Assembly (NCBI GenBank): GCA_900539255.1 | Contig: UQBJ01000052.1 | Location: 1-8,094 of the forward strand | From: an uncultured Campylobacter sp. | GTDB taxonomy: Bacteria; Campylobacterota; Campylobacteria; Campylobacterales; Campylobacteraceae | DNA: 8,094 nucleotides | Reading direction: 5' to 3' | Part shown: piece after piece, positions 5,094 to 8,094 of the stretch | How the letters are laid out: the number at the start of each line of letters is the position of its first letter | How positions within the stretch are numbered: position 1 is the first letter of the stretch | Notes under the pieces: generated by a model | Database searches by the model: none | Seen by the model: the letters and a program-made list of their open reading frames with translations, nothing else | What the model was told of the DNA's origin: nothing | Made by a program: the position numbers and the translations under genes

Positions 5094-7421
5094 CTAAAAC
5101 AGCTTATCCAAGAGTTTGTTTAGCTCTTTTTTGCCCTTTTCTTCGAGCTTTTTGGTTTGCTCTTGCATTTTGGGGCTGTTTAGCACGGACTTTGCCACCG
5201 AACCCATATCAAGCGACACCTTTGGGTCATCGGTTTTGCCGCTCACGCTGCCCTTAAATTCAGCCTTATCCACTCTCAAAGTAAAGGGCAGATTCAGCGA
5301 GCTGTTGGCGGTGTTGATAGCACCCTTTGGCACGCCTATACTCACGCGTGGCGAGTTGAGCGCAAGCACCAAAGCTACGGCATTTGGAGTGAGCTTGGCG
5401 TTGAGATTGCCGTCTGTAAAGGAATCCTTAGTGAAATCGCTCTTCGTCAAAGTCGCCAGAGTCTTGATGAGTCCGACATTTTTGAGTTTGCCGTTCGCTA
5501 GGTTTGCATCGACAACGCCGCTTGAAGTGGCTAGGTTGTAGTTAGCTTGCACGCTAGCCTTGACATCATAGTAATCAGGCAAATCCACACCCCGCATCAA
5601 TGTCGAAAAATCCACACTATTTAGGTTCGCATCAAGCACATTGTTCGCTAGTGTGGCGTTTAGCTTGCCCTTGAAAATGTCATCGCTCGTAATTTTAGCG
5701 TTTAGCCCATTTTTGTCTAAATTCGCATTGCCGTTAAACACCGCTCTGCCCGTGAGTTTGCGCTCGGCAAGCCAATTGAACTTTGAAAAATCAAAGGCAT
5801 CGATGATGAAATTTGACTGCATTGTCGTGTTTTTCAAATCAAAGCTGCCTTTTAAGCTGCTTAATTTCACAAAATCCGTGTTCGCATTTGCCGTAAAATT
5901 CGCCACAGAGTTCTTTATGTCGCCGTTTAGCTTGAAATCATACTTTGAATTTGCGGGGAATTTCTTTTCGAGCATTTTGCTCAATGTGGCTTGGTTCAGC
6001 ACGCCGCCAGCACTTGCTTCAAAGTTGCCGTTTAAATTCGCAAAGTCAAGGCTGCTTAAATGCGCCTTTGCGTTCATCACACCGCTTGCGTAAGCTGGCT
6101 GAGCCGCTAGTGCTAGGGCTTTGGTAATGTCAAGTTTGCTTATGGTGAAGTCTAGCGTTTTGCCGTCCGAGTTTGCGCTGATTAAACCGCCTGCTATATC
6201 GGCGTTTGCTTTAAGGCTCTTTATCGCCGAGCCGATGATATGGGCGCTTGCGTTCGCGCTTGCACTGCCTTTTATCGGCATTCCAGCCATTGAGCTGAAT
6301 TTGCCTAAATCATCAACCCTTGCCGCTGTTTGCACGCTGAGTTCGCCGTTGCTTAGCCTGTAAAAGCCGTCTAACTTGCTGATTTTAAGCAAGGTGCTGT
6401 CAAGCAAGACGGTAAAGTTGATTTTGTCGGCATTTTCGCCGTTTGCCTTTGCTGTGAGTGTTAAATTTGTGCTAGGTAAGCCTGCTGCACTCACGCCGTT
6501 GCCCGTGAGCTTGGCGTTTAGCTCGTCTAAATTCGCTCCACTCACGCGTGCGTTGCCTTTTAAATCAAGCACACCTTTTAAATCCGTGCCGACAAGGGCT
6601 TTGAGCTTTGACAAGCTTGGTATTTTCACAGCAAAATCAGTGTTTAAAACGCCCTTTGTCAAGTCATACTCGGTATTTTGGGTGTTAAAAGCGATGAAAT
6701 CATTGCTCACTTCGCTAGTAGCAAGCACCTTGTCGTTGCTTACTTTGGCTAGGACGCTTACCATAGGCTCTGATTTTGCGGGCAGGGTTAAATTCATATC
6801 CTTTTTGAGTAGCGCATAGTTGATAGCCTTCGTATAAAGATTTATGCTAGCAGTGCCATCAGGTTTTAAATCCTTTGCGCTTATATCGGCGTTGAGATTC
6901 AGCACGCCAAGCGCGTAGCGGGGCATAGAGACTAAATCCAAAAGTTCCTCTATCTTTATGCCGTTTGCTTCAAGTTTCAGCTCCAAAGGCGAGTAATCCA
7001 CTATATGAGCGCCAAAAGCGATATTTGAGCCAAACAAAAAGCCCTTTCCGTCCGCCCTAAAATCGCTAGCCTTGCCCGCAACCTTGCCTCCAAAGCTCAC
7101 ATTTTGGGCGAGATTTAAATTCAGCGTTTTCACATACTCTTTATCCACTGAAAGCAAGTAAGCTATGTCAAAACCGAGCCTAAACAGGCTTAAATTGCCC
7201 TCAACCTTAGCGTTGAGCATATTTGCGACATCTACTTCTATGTCAAGGCTCGAAAAACGCAGCACAAATTTAGAGACATTGAGTTCAAGCCCCGCTTCTT
7301 TGGCTTTGTCCTCGACAATGCCCGCAACGATTTTATTTCCAAAAGAAGTAAATAAAACCACATAAACAGCTACCAAAAGCACCAAAAACACGGCAGCAAC
7401 AGCAATCAATACTTTTTTCAT
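5094..7421 (-). CDS. AsmA/TamB-like envelope protein, 775 residues
   Basis: A large protein with an N-terminal membrane anchor (about residues 3-25) and no signal cleavage site, followed by about 700 residues of repeating short beta strands rich in Ala, Asn, Leu, Lys and Asp. Recurrent phrases such as LNLNADISAKDLKPDGTASI, LKGVLDLKGNARVSG, LNAKLTGNGVSAAGL and GSVSGKTDDPKVSLD (724-738) are the low-complexity beta pattern of AsmA-like proteins. The G-x-x-DDP-K-V-S-x-D segment close to the C-terminus followed by a lysine/glutamate-rich amphipathic helix (about 739-775) is typical of the AsmA C-terminal region. Members such as AsmA, TamB, YhdP and YdbH form a hydrophobic groove across the periplasm and are implicated in phospholipid transport to the outer membrane. 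The ATG at 7421 has AAGGA six bases upstream. It stands alone, convergent with the mqo operon. GC and Ala content look higher than in the flanking DNA. Which subfamily it belongs to is not resolved. Confidence 0.82.
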   Translation of the reverse strand: MKKVLIAVAAVFLVLLVAVYVVLFTSFGNKIVAGIVEDKAKEAGLELNVSKFVLRFSSLDIEVDVANMLNAKVEGNLSLFRLGFDIAYLLSVDKEYVKTLNLNLAQNVSFGGKVAGKASDFRADGKGFLFGSNIAFGAHIVDYSPLELKLEANGIKIEELLDLVSMPRYALGVLNLNADISAKDLKPDGTASINLYTKAINYALLKKDMNLTLPAKSEPMVSVLAKVSNDKVLATSEVSNDFIAFNTQNTEYDLTKGVLNTDFAVKIPSLSKLKALVGTDLKGVLDLKGNARVSGANLDELNAKLTGNGVSAAGLPSTNLTLTAKANGENADKINFTVLLDSTLLKISKLDGFYRLSNGELSVQTAARVDDLGKFSSMAGMPIKGSASANASAHIIGSAIKSLKANADIAGGLISANSDGKTLDFTISKLDITKALALAAQPAYASGVMNAKAHLSSLDFANLNGNFEASAGGVLNQATLSKMLEKKFPANSKYDFKLNGDIKNSVANFTANANTDFVKLSSLKGSFDLKNTTMQSNFIIDAFDFSKFNWLAERKLTGRAVFNGNANLDKNGLNAKITSDDIFKGKLNATLANNVLDANLNSVDFSTLMRGVDLPDYYDVKASVQANYNLATSSGVVDANLANGKLKNVGLIKTLATLTKSDFTKDSFTDGNLNAKLTPNAVALVLALNSPRVSIGVPKGAINTANSSLNLPFTLRVDKAEFKGSVSGKTDDPKVSLDMGSVAKSVLNSPKMQEQTKKLEEKGKKELNKLLDKLF

Positions 7422-7439
7422 CGTGTATCCTTTTTGTGT

Positions 7440-7473
7440 AAAATTTGTAAATTCGCTTAAATTTACAAATTTT
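7440..7473. repeat. 14-bp perfect inverted repeat in the AsmA-like gene leader
   Basis: Arms 7440-7453 (AAAATTTGTAAATT) and 7460-7473 (AATTTACAAATTTT) are exact reverse complements around a CGCTTA spacer. The element ends 18 bp before the start codon and 7 bp before the AAGGA. It could be an operator, or an mRNA hairpin next to the ribosome binding site. It also looks like a by-product of the neighbouring repeat array, whose units carry similar ATTTGCAAAT-like palindromic pieces. Confidence 0.65.
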
Positions 7474-7480
7474 TATTTAG

Positions 7481-7594
7481 ATTTGCAAAATTTTGTTTAA
7501 AACCATAAATTTGCTTGAATTTGCAAAAATTGTTTAAAACCGCACATTTGCTTGAATTTGCAAAAACTTTGTTTAAAATCGCAAATTTGCTTGA
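7481..7594. repeat. Tandem repeat, three units of 37-39 bp with decayed flanks
   Basis: Units 7481-7518 (38 bp), 7519-7555 (37 bp) and 7556-7594 (39 bp) each begin ATTTGCAAAA, contain TTGTTTAAAA in the middle and end ATTTGCTTGA. They differ by a few substitutions and one- or two-base indels in the A/T runs. Degenerate partial copies extend on both sides: about 7441-7480 on the left and 7595-7680 on the right (ATTCACAATTTTGTTTGA, then GCAAATTTGCC and TTTGTTTAAACTCGCAAA). Unit lengths are not multiples of three, so a coding repeat is unlikely. The third copy contains the exact palindrome GCAAATTTGC (7581-7590). Its function is unknown; a protein-binding array or simple replication slippage are both possible. 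Confidence 0.75.
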
Positions 7595-7927
7595 ATTCAC
7601 AATTTTGTTTGAATTTGCAATTTTTTGCCTAATTTTTGCAAATTTGCCTAAACTCACTAACCTTTGTTTAAACTCGCAAAGTTATTTATCTTACAAAACG
7701 CAAACTTAAAATTTTTCATAAATTTAGCATAAAATTCACAAAATTTGCTAAATTCAGCCAAACAAATTCAAAAATTTTTAACACATTTAAAAAATTCGAG
7801 CAAAAATTCAAAAATTTTCTTCAAAATTTAAAAATCCAAAAAAATTTCCCAAAAATTCAAAAAAAATAAGCAAAATTTGCGAAATTCCAAACACTTTCAA
7901 ATTTTTAAAGGCATTTTAAAAAAAAAG
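7595..7927. other. AT-rich, low-complexity non-coding DNA
   Basis: About 330 bp with no supportable gene on either strand. Sampled lines (7741-7860) have about 17-22% G+C by hand count, far below the coding regions. Short strings such as AAATTCAAAAATTT recur (near 7765, 7804 and 7850), and the stretch closes with nine A residues at 7918-7926. AAATTCAAAAA also occurs twice at the mqo 3' end. No DnaA-box cluster, tRNA, rRNA or clear promoter was recognised. The left part grades into decayed copies of the tandem repeat. Confidence 0.6.
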
Positions 7928-8094
7928 TGTCATTTGTCATACTGCTAAATCCTGTCATACTGAGCGCAGCGAAGTATCCATACAAATTGAGCGTAGCAAC
8001 CCAACGGGTTGCAAGGCAAAAATCACGGCAAAAATTCATTTTTGTCATTTTGAGTGAGTGAAACGAGCGAAAAATCCATATTGTCATATTGAGC
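7928..8094. repeat. Cluster of TGTCAT...TGAGCG...ATCC intergenic elements (continues past right edge)
   Basis: Five related pieces are seen. A, 7935-7952, is a short version lacking the middle. B, 7953-7979, is complete: TGTCATACTGAGCG, then CAGCGAAGTATCC. C, about 7981-8024, has lost TGTCAT but keeps TGAGCG and carries an inserted hairpin. D, 8043-8077, is longer with TGTCATTTTGAG at one end and GCGAAAAATCC at the other. E, 8082-8094, starts TGTCATATTGAGC and is cut by the window edge. The outer arms pair in B (ATACT with AGTAT) and in D (ATTTT with AAAAT). Similar TGTCAT/TGAGCG/GCGAAG strings are, from memory, dispersed in many bacterial genomes. A REP- or MITE-like non-autonomous element is the likeliest class. 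Confidence 0.65.
7996..8012. repeat. Perfect 7-bp hairpin inside element C
   Basis: GCAACCC (7996-8002) and GGGTTGC (8006-8012) pair exactly around an AAC loop. With five G:C pairs in an otherwise AT-rich stretch this is the most stable short hairpin in the region. It occupies the place where element B has only CGCAGCG, so it looks like an expanded loop or an insertion in the repeat. No T-run follows, so it is not called a terminator. Confidence 0.6.

Noticed and set aside
5116..6819. Several plus-strand open frames of 60-150 codons antisense to the AsmA-like gene.
   Set aside because: They mirror the repetitive composition of the gene on the other strand and have no starts or motifs of their own.
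7463..7709. Open frames of about 64 codons on both strands across the tandem repeat.
   Set aside because: Both simply follow the repeat, with Asn/Lys/Phe-rich or Leu/Phe-rich low-complexity products. The unit lengths of 37-39 bp shift frame between copies, so they are not conserved coding repeats.
7713..7740. Possible extended -10 (TGCTAAAT) on the minus strand as a promoter for the AsmA-like gene.
   Set aside because: It lies about 300 bp upstream of the start, and AT-rich DNA gives many such matches. No better candidate could be singled out either.
7595..7927. AT-rich stretch considered as a replication origin.
   Set aside because: No cluster of DnaA boxes and no dnaA or other origin-linked gene nearby. 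AT-richness alone is weak evidence.
7905..8087. Minus-strand open frame of 60 codons over the repeat cluster.
   Set aside because: It is read through the TGTCAT/TGAGCG repeats. Translated repeats of this kind often get annotated as small hypothetical proteins. No ribosome binding site or protein-like composition supports it.
7928..8094. Repeat cluster considered as a CRISPR array.
   Set aside because: Spacing between elements is irregular (for example 90 and 39 bp), copies differ in length, and there are no uniform spacers or cas genes.

Overview
The window looks like a chromosomal segment of a Campylobacter species (Campylobacterota). The evidence is protein resemblance and gene order: a Campylobacter-type Fur N-terminus, an epsilonproteobacterial-type malate:quinone oxidoreductase, a short type III pantothenate kinase, AAGGA ribosome binding sites, and TATAAT-like -10 boxes without clear -35 boxes. 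From memory, C. jejuni has the same neighbourhood: fur-cvpA-gatC beside a small membrane protein, a lipoprotein, coaX and mqo. The species cannot be fixed. The coding regions look less AT-rich than C. jejuni, so another member of the genus is likely.

Layout. Positions 1-1126 (minus strand) hold a tight unit reading gatC, cvpA, fur. The fur gene runs off the left edge. A divergent promoter region of about 100 bp (1127-1229) separates it from a plus-strand operon at 1230-4782. That operon encodes a single-pass membrane protein, a lipoprotein that looks like a beta-propeller, CoaX and Mqo. The first two resemble the YfgM/BamB pair of other proteobacteria in order and architecture. Immediately after mqo comes the C-terminal half of a GtrA-type membrane protein with no N-terminal half, behind an imperfect short tandem duplication. 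I read it as a remnant. A structured spacer (about 5023-5082, two adjacent stem-loops) then separates this operon from a large convergent minus-strand gene at 5094-7421, which encodes a 775-residue AsmA/TamB-like envelope protein.

The right end (7422-8094) has no gene I can support. In order it holds a 14-bp inverted repeat in the probable leader of the AsmA-like gene, three copies of a 37-39 bp tandem repeat with decayed flanks, about 330 bp of very AT-rich low-complexity DNA, and a cluster of degenerate TGTCAT...TGAGCG...ATCC elements that continues past the edge. Two of those elements have different outer stem arms that still pair with each other, which suggests a selected or mobilised hairpin rather than chance repetition.

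Functionally the genes are mostly housekeeping: iron regulation (Fur), tRNA-dependent amidation (GatC), CoA synthesis (CoaX), malate oxidation feeding the quinone pool (Mqo), and envelope upkeep (CvpA, the YfgM/BamB-like pair, the AsmA-like protein). I saw no defence system, CRISPR array, RNA gene or intact mobile element. The most interesting material is the intergenic repeat DNA at the right end and the remnant and spacer after mqo.
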